From positions 3,658,001 to 3,722,000 of the forward strand of contig OZ260106.1 of assembly GCA_965284645.1 (NCBI GenBank): a stretch of 64,000 nucleotides of DNA, written 5' to 3'. The DNA is from JAIBAJ01 sp965284645. GTDB lineage: Bacteria > Bacteroidota > Bacteroidia > JAIBAJ01. The translations under genes and the position numbers were made by a program. Positions 23,554 through 31,686 of this stretch are shown piece by piece (the first letter of the stretch is position 1; every line of letters begins with the position of its first letter). Below the pieces are notes generated by a model that was not told where the DNA came from, searched no databases, and saw only the letters and a program-made list of their open reading frames with translations.

Positions 23554-26500
23554 ACAGGAAGGAAACCGTAGAATTTGAATTCATAATGAATTCAAACGAT
23601 GCTAGAAAAAGATTATCTCAGCTCGATGAGGAAGCCTATAAGCTTCGCGCTCAAATGAAGGGTTTGAAAAAGGATTCCCAGGAATATATTGAGGCGTCGA
23701 AAAAACTTAAGGAGGTTGAAAACCAAATGGTGGAAGTGCGCAAGCATATAGACCTAACCAAGCTTTCATTAAAAGAACTACGCGCTGAAGCTCGTAGGCT
23801 TGAATCCATTAAAGCAAACCTAGATCCAACTACACAAGCCTTCAGGGATGTGGATGGAAAATTGAAAGATGTTACAAAAAGAATGGGAGAGGTGAAGTCT
23901 GGATTATCTCCATTTCAAAAGGCTTGGGGAAATCTTAAAGAAGAATTGCTTGGGCTAAATGGAGCAATACTTGCTGTGTTTGGCGGATCCATGGTATTGG
24001 ATTGGATTGGAGGCCTTGTCTCTAAAAGGACCGAGTTATCTGATGCCATTGCCGATATAGCCAAAGCTTCAGGAATGACAACTGCAGCTGCAAAACAAAC
24101 TGATGATGCCTTAAAGTCTCTGGATACTAGGACACCAATTGATAAGCTAAGAGCTATGGCCGTAGAAGCAGGCAAGGCCGGAGCCGCAACGCCAAAGGCT
24201 ATTTTGGAGGAGGTAAAAAAATCCAATGAAATCATCGTTGCCCTAGGAGATGATCTTGGAGAAGAAGCTGTTACACAAATGGGTAAGCTTTCGGAGATCT
24301 ATGGTGAAGGGATGCGAAATATTGCTTCAGGAGTCAACGATGTGGCGGATAAGTCTAGAGCATCAGCGCGCTACCAGGTTGACTTTATGTATAGAATGGA
24401 CGGAGTGGCCAAGAGCGCTAAGATTGCAGCCGGTGATATACTTGGATACGGAGCTGCATTGGAGCTAAATGGACAACAAACTGAAACAGCAAGTACCGCA
24501 TTAAATCAGTTCTTTATTGAATTTGTAAAGGATTCAGAAAAGTTTGGTCAGGCCGCAGGCATGGCCAAAGGTGAGCTTGATAAGCTGATCCAGGACAAAG
24601 GCACAAACGAGGCCTTTGTTACATTTCTTGAAAATCTTAATAATGTTACCGGTGGAGGCAAAAAACTGTTACTTGCACTGGAACAACTTGGCATTGATGG
24701 AGCAAGAGGAGCTAATACATTTTTAGCCTTGGCCAGCAGCACCAAATTGGTAAGAGAGCAGCAGGAAATTGCCAATAAAGCAATAAGGGAAGGCAGCTCC
24801 GTTACTGTAGAGTACAATAAGCGAAATGAGAACTTTGCAGGCGTTGTTGAGCGAATTCAAAAAAATATGAGCCTTTGGCTATCTCAATCGACATTGGCTA
24901 AGACACTTGAGCGTTGGATTACTTGGTTCGACAAAATGACTCATTCTACAACAAAAGCACAAGATGAGCTAGCCAACCTTAATCAGGAATTCAATAGGGA
25001 AATTTATGTGTTGAATAACGCTAATCTTACTCAAACTGAAAGGAGCCGATTAATCGGTGATATAAATCAGAAATACGGCGAATATCTTCCCAGGTTGATT
25101 TCGGAGAAGGATTCATTAACTGATATTCTTGCTATCCAGGAGGAGGTAAACAAGCAAATGTTATCCAAAATAATGCTTATGAATTATGAGGAAGAGATTA
25201 AAAAGATTTTGGAGGCACAAGCTAAAGCTCTTGAAGGCCAATACAACATAAAGAAAAAAGTAGCAGAGCTTGGAGGTAGCCGTTCGGTTGATTCTAAACA
25301 GAATATTGAAACTAATATCAAAACCAGCAGAATAGATACGAGAGCAACCGAAGGTATGTCTCCTCAACAGGTTGAGGCAATGCAGAACCAGTTGAATTTA
25401 GTCAACCAAATTAATACTGGGATAGTTGACGGAACCGATGATGCATTGAAATCTGTAGAAGACAAGTACAGGAGCATGGCAGAAGCCATGGGGATGGTGT
25501 GGGACCAGATTAAATCTAAAACAACATCGGCGATAAAATCAGGTACTCTTAACATGGAAGGCCTTTCTTCTACTGAAGAAAAGCTGAAGGAAAAAGTAAT
25601 AAAAGACAATCAAGAGCTATCTGCAGAATTATGGCAATGCGCCAAGATTTTCTAGATTCTCAATTGTCAGATAACGAGAAAGAGCTTGTTGCGATTCAAA
25701 ACAAATGGCAGGCAATAATTGACAAGACAGTCAAAGGCACTGCCATGGAAGCAGAAGCCTACGATGCTATGAATGAAGAAATTCTAGCAGCGATAAAAAA
25801 ACAAGGAGAAAAAGAGGCGGAGCTTGTAAGAAAGAATCTTGAGGAGAAAACAAGAATTGCTGCAGATAATTACAGAAGGCACAGGTAGAGCTGATGTCCG
25901 ACATGGATAGGGAGATTTTCTTTGTTGAACAGCATTATCAGGAAATTATTGATTTGGTTGGGGTTTCGGCTGCACAAGAGGTTGAATTAGAAGCAAAAAA
26001 ACAAGAGGCAATAACTTCAATTAGAACGAAGTACCTACTGATGGAGGGTAAAAGCTTACAGCAAGGACAACGTTCATGGAAGAGTTTTTTCAAAGCATCT
26101 AGCGACAATATGAAAGGTTGGCAATCCGACCTTAAGGATGCGCTGGAAGTGGTTGGCCAATTCTGGAACACACTAAGCGGGCTTTTGGATTCTTACACGG
26201 CCAGGGAGCAGGAAAAAAGCCAACAGCGATTAGATGCATTAAACAAAGAATATGATTATAAGGACCAGAAGCTTGAAGAGTCCTATCAGAAGGGTTTAAT
26301 CTCTGAGCTTAAGTACAACTCGGAAAAAAACAAGCTTGATAGGGAAAGAGCCGAGAAAGACAGGCAGATTAAGATGGAGATGTTTGAGCGTCAAAAACAG
26401 GCGGACACGGCTAAAGCTTTTGTTAATGTGGCCCTAGGCGTTACACAGGCCATTGCTGAATATCCATGGCCTTATTCTCTAATCGTTGCGGGTATAGTTG

Positions 26501-27051
26501 CGGCTGCAGGCGCAATAGAAATCGATAAAATCAATAGCCAAACTCCTAGTTTTGGAAAAGGAAAAATCTTTGACAAAGGCCCGAAGCACTCTGATGCTGA
26601 AGGAGGCCTGCATGTTATAGATCCTAGAACAGGAGACCTTGAAGCTTTGTTTGAAGTGGGAGAAGGCCTTGTAAACGCTGATTCTGTTTCACAAACCCCA
26701 AACAGGAGGATTCTTGAATGGATGAATGCCAACCCTGGCAAAGTATATAGGCCTCAATACGTATCTACAATTGGAGCACCTGTTAACTTTGATAAGGGTA
26801 TAACCAATACTTCTATAAGTAGTTTTGGTTCGGGCTTTCTTCCGCAACAAAGTTCATCTACAAGCAGCTCCCCTTATTATGACATGGCTGTTTTTCAAAA
26901 ACAAATGGAAGAGAATAATCGTTTATTAGGTGTTATGATTTCAGAAATAAAAGCTATGGGAGATAAAAAAAGCGCTGTAGTTTTTTCACTACAACGCTTA
27001 AATGAAGCGCAGCAAGAATTTGATGAGCTTCAAAGTTTTGGAGGAATTTAA
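23550..27051 (+). pseudogene. Tail tape measure protein, broken by two -1 frameshifts
   Basis: Three frames (23550-25655, 25631-25888, then 25894-27051 with readable sequence a few codons earlier) make one ~1,165-residue protein: long coiled coils in the first 120 residues, a hydrophobic segment near 130-150 ('LGLNGAILAVFGGSMVL'), a central helical domain, more coiled coil, and an Ala/Gly-rich membrane-like region near 'AIAEYPWPYSLIVAGI'. That is the layout of a tape measure protein, which sets tail length and helps DNA entry. Restoring one A near 25636 (CAA to CAAA) and one G near 25880 (GG to GGG) rejoins everything ('WQMRQDF', 'YRRAQVELMSDM'). Either a real inactivation or homopolymer errors. 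Confidence 0.8.
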
Positions 27052-27419
27052 TCTTGCCTTCCTGCAGCAAGTTTAAAATGTCGGCCACTTTCAATAAAAA
27101 GAACTAATCCTGCTGCGCTCCCGCCTAAGGTCATGCCCATGCCGGTATAGGTTAAGGCTGGTTGTTTAACACGATCGCCTACGAACCAAAGCAAGCTGCC
27201 AACTACTCCAGTGCTTAACCAAGTTACTGCACCTGCCTTCAGTAGATGACCTGCCCGTCCAAGGTGTTCCGTTTCTAAAATTGGTTTTGGTTGAGGACTA
27301 ACCGAAACAATAGAATTTATTTGTTTGGGCTCGTTAAATGAATTAAGAGCCAAATTTTGTGATTTTGTTTGCATGGATAATGCAAAAACAGTGCTGATTG
27401 ATAGGATTATTTTTTTCAT
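27048..27419 (-). CDS. Small exported membrane protein, prophage cargo (123 aa)
   Basis: An N-terminal signal peptide (KKIILSISTVFALSM) is followed by a polar stretch and two apolar helices ('AVTWLSTGVVGSLLWFVG' and 'GMTLGGSAAGLVLFI'). It is transcribed against the tape measure gene, overlapping its stop by 4 bp, and has its own promoter box. Reverse-strand genes at phage module ends are often cargo expressed in the lysogen, for example for superinfection exclusion; that function is only a guess. Confidence 0.6.
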   Translation of the reverse strand: MKKIILSISTVFALSMQTKSQNLALNSFNEPKQINSIVSVSPQPKPILETEHLGRAGHLLKAGAVTWLSTGVVGSLLWFVGDRVKQPALTYTGMGMTLGGSAAGLVLFIESGRHFKLAAGRQD

Positions 27420-27423
27420 GAAA

Positions 27424-27431
27424 CAAAAATA
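27424..27431 (-). promoter_or_regulatory. -7 box of the small membrane-protein gene
   Basis: Minus-strand TATTTTTG matches TAnnTTTG, with a TTG about 17 bp further upstream. It ends 4 bp before the ATG at 27419, so the mRNA would be almost leaderless. Confidence 0.5.
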
Positions 27432-27480
27432 GTGTAATTATTTTAATACAATATCGTTAAGGTCTGCTCAAACTTAAACC

Positions 27481-27696
27481 ATGAGAACAGACTTTTTAAA
27501 CGAAATTGTTAGTTCAAAGAAACTAAATCCAAAACAAGTTATAAATGCTCTAAATTCGGCTGAGGAAATCATTATACACAAGTATCTAGTTAATTTAGAT
27601 GATGAATTTGGAGAAATAAAGGATGTACTTAAGGATGTAGTTTCGCCACTATATGAACTAAGAAAGGGAATTGAACAGAAACTAAAGGAAAGCTAG
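27481..27696 (+). CDS. Small helical protein (71 aa)
   Basis: A 71-residue all-helical, acidic protein (MRTDFLNEIVSSKKLNP) whose end overlaps the integrase end by 4 bp on the opposite strand. It is divergent from the small membrane protein gene. Size and place near the integrase fit an excisionase or regulator, but it lacks a basic DNA-binding helix, so I leave the function open. Confidence 0.5.
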   Translation: MRTDFLNEIVSSKKLNPKQVINALNSAEEIIIHKYLVNLDDEFGEIKDVLKDVVSPLYELRKGIEQKLKES

Positions 27697-28913
27697 GCGA
27701 CCTTAAGTATCTGGTCCATATTGTTTATTTCCCTTTGTTTCCTTGACTCGGTAATCTTAACATAAACCATAGTAGACCTTATGTCCTCGTGGCCTAAAAA
27801 CTCGCTGAGTACTTCAACTCTGCCACCATTTTCAAGGTACTGAGTCGCAAAGGTATCCCTGGCTGTTTTAAAGTTTACATTTTTACTTATTCCAGCAAGA
27901 GCGGCACAAAGCTTTAGGGTCTTGTTTATATCACTTTCCGACCGTTTCTGAAACATAGGGCCAGACTCCTTATGCCCTATCAATGCCTTGGCAGTATCGT
28001 TTAGAGGGACCTTTACCAGTTTTTGTTTTTGCCTTGCCGTTTTATAAGGAACAAAAGCGAGGAAAGCCATTCCACCTTCAAAAACCACATCCTCATATCT
28101 CAATAGCCCTCTATCGGCAATTCGGAAGCCTCCACAAAAGCACGATAATAAAAAGCTTCTTAGGCTATCCCTTACAGATGGCCTTAAATCCGTTCTTAAA
28201 TAATACTTGTAAAGCTTCATTAGCTCGGATTTTTCAAGAAATGATTTTTGGGCCTGCTCTTTAAATATTCGAATCTTTCTGCTTCCGGTAAATGGGTTAG
28301 GTATTCCAAGATGTAAATCTTCAATCGCCCTAGTAATATATGTCTTTAAAATCTTTAGATTAGATCCGCGAGTATTAAGACCATTTTTGCATAAGGACTT
28401 ATTGAAACGTTGATGCTGATTTCTGGACATAGTTTCAAAATTCCACAAGTCGAATTTTTGAATATTCTCCCTGGTAATATCTCCAAATGAAAGCTGTTTG
28501 AAGAATTGCTTCATTTTTTTACAAACATTTAGATGCTGTTTCATGGTCGAAGTAGCTATTTCATCCAAGCTATGGCGATATTTGATTGCTCGCTCCATGT
28601 AAATAACGAAGTCCCCACGTATGGAATTTCCAAGAAATTCAGCTTTGAATTTCTGCAAGTTCAAAACCTGTCCTGATAGCTTGTACCTGACTTCGATATC
28701 TATGGCTTTTGAAATAGCATTGTTAAACACTAGGTTCTTATCTCGATAAGGGCCTATCGCCACTCCCTTTGATTGGTCCCAATATTTTGCAGGAAGATGA
28801 TCAATATCAAGTTCCATTTTCTTGCCATTTATTCTGGCTCTTAGCCGGATTGAAAGTTGCCCACTTCTGTTAGACACCTTACCGGCACAAATTACGAAGC
28901 TACACCTGTTCAT
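27693..28913 (-). CDS. Tyrosine-family integrase of the prophage
   Basis: Start placed at 28913 (MNRCSFVICAGK), preceded by AAAAGGAA; the frame is open to 29036 but the extra 41 residues look unlike a protein and include a palindrome. The 406-residue protein has a SAM-like core-binding domain (~100-200) and a catalytic domain with Arg264 ('GGFRIAD'), Lys291, Arg352 within 'KTARDTFAT', His375 ('LGHEDIRST') and nucleophile Tyr384. The usual His three residues before the second Arg is Lys here, a tolerated variant. It lies 155 bp from the 3' end of tRNA-Lys and should catalyse integration there. Confidence 0.9.
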   Translation of the reverse strand: MNRCSFVICAGKVSNRSGQLSIRLRARINGKKMELDIDHLPAKYWDQSKGVAIGPYRDKNLVFNNAISKAIDIEVRYKLSGQVLNLQKFKAEFLGNSIRGDFVIYMERAIKYRHSLDEIATSTMKQHLNVCKKMKQFFKQLSFGDITRENIQKFDLWNFETMSRNQHQRFNKSLCKNGLNTRGSNLKILKTYITRAIEDLHLGIPNPFTGSRKIRIFKEQAQKSFLEKSELMKLYKYYLRTDLRPSVRDSLRSFLLSCFCGGFRIADRGLLRYEDVVFEGGMAFLAFVPYKTARQKQKLVKVPLNDTAKALIGHKESGPMFQKRSESDINKTLKLCAALAGISKNVNFKTARDTFATQYLENGGRVEVLSEFLGHEDIRSTMVYVKITESRKQREINNMDQILKVA

Positions 28914-29005
28914 TGGCGTTCCTTTTAAGTTGTTAGAAATCGGTGGTGACGTTTCCAAACCATCAGGGTGACGGCTTGGTGACGCTGAAGCTGTGGGTGT
29001 GTAAG

Positions 29006-29037
29006 TTTGGAAGTCCTTATTTTCAAGGACTTCCAAA
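29006..29037. other. Perfect 13-bp inverted repeat between integrase and tRNA
   Basis: TTTGGAAGTCCTT (29006-29018) and AAGGACTTCCAAA (29025-29037) flank a 6-nt spacer. No T-run follows on either strand, so a simple terminator is unlikely; near an attachment site it could be an integrase or excisionase binding site or an operator of the integrase gene. Confidence 0.7.
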
Positions 29038-29067
29038 TCCTTCAGCTGTTGTTTTTTTTGTATTTCG

Positions 29068-29140
29068 TGATCCCGCTGGGACTCGAACCCAGGACCCCAA
29101 CATTAAAAGTGTTATGCTCTACCGGCTGAGCTACGAGATC
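29068..29140 (-). tRNA. trnK: tRNA-Lys (anticodon TTT)
   Basis: A 73-nt cloverleaf reads on the minus strand. The acceptor stem GATCTCG pairs with CGGGATC (one G-U), discriminator is A, the D-arm starts 'TAGCTCAG', the anticodon loop CTTTTAA reads AAA/AAG codons, and the T-arm is CTGGG-TTCGAGT-CCCAG. The 3' CCA is not encoded. It is the probable attachment gene of the prophage, whose integrase abuts its 3' end. Confidence 0.95.
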
Positions 29141-29211
29141 GTGCTTTCTTTAAAAGCGGGTGCAAAAATAGTAGATTTTTATATCAGTTTACAGCCAATC
29201 GAAAAAAAAGT

Positions 29212-29976
29212 TCAAATTCCCCAAATTTCTTTTCGAACTTCCTCGGTTTGAAGTTTATGACCAGCATCTACAACCTTTAAAAACTCCACATTATCAGGCA
29301 AATAGCGTGTAAGCTTCCTAGCCCATTCCTTCTTTATTACTTTATCCTTTTCTCCCATTACTATGGTCAGTTTCATTTTATACCTTACAATATTCTCAGC
29401 AACTTGCTTTAAATTGGGCCATAACCTCGAGGTTGTCCGCCAGGTTTTGTAAACCTTTTCCCTTTTTTCCTTTGTCCCCATTTGCTTTACTACAAAATCC
29501 TTTATTTTTAAATCAAGAACACCAATCCTAGCAAAGAATTCAGCCCCTTTAAAGAATATACCTGCATCCTGGTTTACTCGTCGAAACAGGTAATTACCTA
29601 GCAAGGTACGGGTTGAAAAACGATACAATAAATTCCTTCGTAATCCATCAGGTGCAAACAGGAAGACCTCATCAATTTTTCCAGGAAAAGTTTCAATCAA
29701 CTCCAAACAAATCCGTCCTCCCATGCTATAGCCCATTAATGAAAACCTAAATAATTTATGCTTGGCCAAAAAAGCTTGAAACTTTTGTTCAAATTCATTC
29801 CGGTCCAAAGGTTGCCCATCGTACTCGCTTTGACCATGATGCCACAAATCAAAACTATAAACTGTATATTCGCTCAAGGCAGGTAAAAACACCTCAAAAT
29901 CTTTATGTGTCCCACCAAAGCCGTGAAATGCCAATAAATTCTTGTCTCCTGAACCATATTTCTTAAAATACAACAT
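29212..29976 (-). CDS. Alpha/beta hydrolase
   Basis: A 254-residue cytosolic hydrolase of the alpha/beta fold: an oxyanion strand 'NLLAFHGFGGTHKDF' (about 14-28), nucleophile elbow 'LMGYSMGGR' with Ser about 103, a lid region in the middle, and a C-terminal 'DAGHKLQ' with the catalytic His. Substrate unknown. It is 8 bp after the rlmD gene and probably shares its transcript. First host gene beyond the tRNA. Confidence 0.85.
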   Translation of the reverse strand: MLYFKKYGSGDKNLLAFHGFGGTHKDFEVFLPALSEYTVYSFDLWHHGQSEYDGQPLDRNEFEQKFQAFLAKHKLFRFSLMGYSMGGRICLELIETFPGKIDEVFLFAPDGLRRNLLYRFSTRTLLGNYLFRRVNQDAGIFFKGAEFFARIGVLDLKIKDFVVKQMGTKEKREKVYKTWRTTSRLWPNLKQVAENIVRYKMKLTIVMGEKDKVIKKEWARKLTRYLPDNVEFLKVVDAGHKLQTEEVRKEIWGI

Positions 29977-29984
29977 TCCTGGCT

Positions 29985-31376
29985 TTATCTTTTTTCTAAC
30001 AAGACAACATTTTCAACATGGTGGGTATGCGGAAACATATCTACAGGTTGAACCTTGGTAAGCTTATATACCTCATTCATTAAGGCCAAATCCCTTGCTT
30101 GTGTAGCAGGATTGCAGGAAACGTAAACCACTTTTTCCGGTGCCATCTCTAGAATCCTCCTCACCACGTCTTCATGCATACCGGCCCTAGGCGGATCGGT
30201 TATTATCACGTCAGGTTTCCCATGGGTTTCAATAAATTGAGCATTCAATACATCCTTCATATCTCCAGCAAAAAAATCGGCATGGGCTATTCCGTTCAAT
30301 TGGGCATTAAGTTTGGCATCCGCCACCGCGGCATCAACATATTCTACACCAATCACTTTCGATGCCAGTTTAGCCACAAATAATGCGATTGTTCCCGTAC
30401 CAGTATATAAGTCATACACTTTTTCCTTACCTGTCAAACCGGCAAAATCTCTTGCAACCTTATATAGTTCGTAGGCTTGGGAACTATTAGTTTGGTAAAA
30501 ACTTTTGGGACCAACTCTAAACCTCAAGCCTTCCATTTCCTCTTCGATAAAAGACTTTCCAGCAAAAATATCCACGACTAAATCACCCATGCTGTCGTTA
30601 CGTTTGTTATTTACCGCATAAGCCAAGGATGTAATTTGAGGAAACCTTTCCAACAAGGCCTTCATAAACAACTCATTGAAATCATTGGCTTCATTGAACC
30701 ATACGATAACCATTATTTCTCCTGTACTGGCAGTTCGAACCACCAATTGCCTCAACAATCCTTCTTGGTTCTTAATATCATAAAAACTAGCCCCATGCTC
30801 TAGGGCAAAGGCCTTGGAGAAATTTCGAATGGCATTGGAAGGTTCGGCCTGCAGATGACAATGCTCAATTTCTAAAACTTTATCGAATCGGCCCGGTGCA
30901 TGAAATCCCAAAACGTTTTGAGAAAAAGTCTGTCCGCTTTTGATTTCCTCGTTTGTCAACCAACGACTGTTGCAATACGTAAAATCAAGCCGGTTGCGGT
31001 ACTCATAAATTTTGGCTGATCCTAAAATGGGAAGTATTGGTGGGAATTCAAGTTTTCCAATTTTCTCCAAAGCATCCACCACTTGCTGGGTTTTAAATTC
31101 CAACTGCTTATCGTAGCCCAAGTGTTGCCATTTACATCCACCACAAGTGCCAAAATGTTGGCAGGCTGGCTTTGCTCGAAGGGTTGAATATGTATGAAAT
31201 TTTAGCACCTTGGCCTCTCCATAATTCTTTTTCAACTTGGTAATCTGAATGTCAGCCACATCGCCTGGTACAGCCTTTTCTAGAAATAAAACAAAATTAT
31301 CAACCCTTGCCAAGGACTTACCTTCAGCCGCAAAGGCAGCAATCTCTACCTTTTCCAAAATATCGAATTTCCGCAT
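29985..31376 (-). CDS. rlmD: 23S rRNA (uracil-C5)-methyltransferase, RlmD/RumA type
   Basis: The start is taken at 31376 (MRKFDILEKVEI), because a perfect -7 box sits just upstream; the frame's longer start at 31445 is unlikely. An N-terminal TRAM domain is followed by four Cys of a 4Fe-4S cluster ('CQHFGTCGGCKW' and a first Cys nearby), then SAM-binding 'DLYTGTGTIALF', 'TDPPRAGMH', and 'VSCNPATQARDL' with the catalytic Cys. This family forms 5-methyluridine in 23S rRNA (U1939) or tRNA (U54); in Bacteroidota RlmD is the usual label. 463 residues. Confidence 0.85.
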   Translation of the reverse strand: MRKFDILEKVEIAAFAAEGKSLARVDNFVLFLEKAVPGDVADIQITKLKKNYGEAKVLKFHTYSTLRAKPACQHFGTCGGCKWQHLGYDKQLEFKTQQVVDALEKIGKLEFPPILPILGSAKIYEYRNRLDFTYCNSRWLTNEEIKSGQTFSQNVLGFHAPGRFDKVLEIEHCHLQAEPSNAIRNFSKAFALEHGASFYDIKNQEGLLRQLVVRTASTGEIMVIVWFNEANDFNELFMKALLERFPQITSLAYAVNNKRNDSMGDLVVDIFAGKSFIEEEMEGLRFRVGPKSFYQTNSSQAYELYKVARDFAGLTGKEKVYDLYTGTGTIALFVAKLASKVIGVEYVDAAVADAKLNAQLNGIAHADFFAGDMKDVLNAQFIETHGKPDVIITDPPRAGMHEDVVRRILEMAPEKVVYVSCNPATQARDLALMNEVYKLTKVQPVDMFPHTHHVENVVLLEKR

Positions 31377-31686
31377 TGGGCAAAGGTAGGTCAAGAATCT
31401 GCAAGGAAAATCCTTTGTTTTGGTTAGTTTTAATTTGCTTTCCAATGGCTTTCAAAAAATTGGATGATGCTCAAATCAACAGGAATAACATTATGAAGCA
31501 CCAAGGCTTACTACAAGTTTCATTTTCCATCCTCAAACTAATCCATTCCCTTCGCAGGCAAGCCAAATTTCCCTTGTCTTTCTTGCACCAATTTGGACAA
31601 TTTTTTCATCAGGTATATTTTTCATCCTTCACCTACGAAACCAAACGTTCTTAATGTATTTTGCGCCCCCATACCATTACCCTTTC
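31377..31686. other. 310-bp divergent promoter region
   Basis: The gap separates the leftward rlmD and the rightward hydrolase. Apart from the rlmD -7 box and AT-rich DNA before 31687, including 'TATTTTG' at about 31657-31663 that partly fits a -7 box for the hydrolase, I see no gene or repeat. Confidence 0.5.
31381..31388 (-). promoter_or_regulatory. -7 box of rlmD
   Basis: Minus-strand TACCTTTG is a perfect TAnnTTTG match and lies 4 bp before the rlmD ATG, indicating a leaderless or nearly leaderless mRNA. Confidence 0.6.

Larger units (their letters stand above)
1..29068. mobile_element. Prophage (right-hand ~29 kb; left end outside window)
   Basis: Capsid, protease, terminase, portal, tape-measure, tail, lysis and replication-type genes run as one block that ends in a tyrosine integrase beside the 3' end of a tRNA-Lys gene. 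Tyrosine integrases of tRNA-targeting elements normally sit next to the tRNA they use, so the right attachment site is expected within or next to 29068-29090. No second copy of the tRNA 3' end was noticed in the window, so the left site should lie upstream of position 1. The intergenic repeats common to the right of the tRNA were not seen in this block. Damaged portal and tape-measure genes suggest the phage may be defective. Confidence 0.9.

Noticed and set aside
25600..25900. Programmed ribosomal frameshift in the tape measure gene
   Set aside because: Phage programmed shifts usually lie in the small chaperone genes before the tape measure; here there is no slippery heptamer, and two shifts within 260 bp are both repaired by one added base.
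28914..29036. N-terminal extension of the integrase from 29036
   Set aside because: The extra 41 codons are Pro/Ser/Thr-rich, cover the 13-bp palindrome and precede a better start with a ribosome-binding sequence at 28913.
29006..29037. Terminator of tRNA-Lys
   Set aside because: The palindrome is perfect but is not followed by T residues on the minus strand.
31307..31654. 115-codon rightward frame before the S15-type hydrolase
   Set aside because: It overlaps the rlmD start and promoter, and the hydrolase signal peptide begins at 31687 in another reading context.
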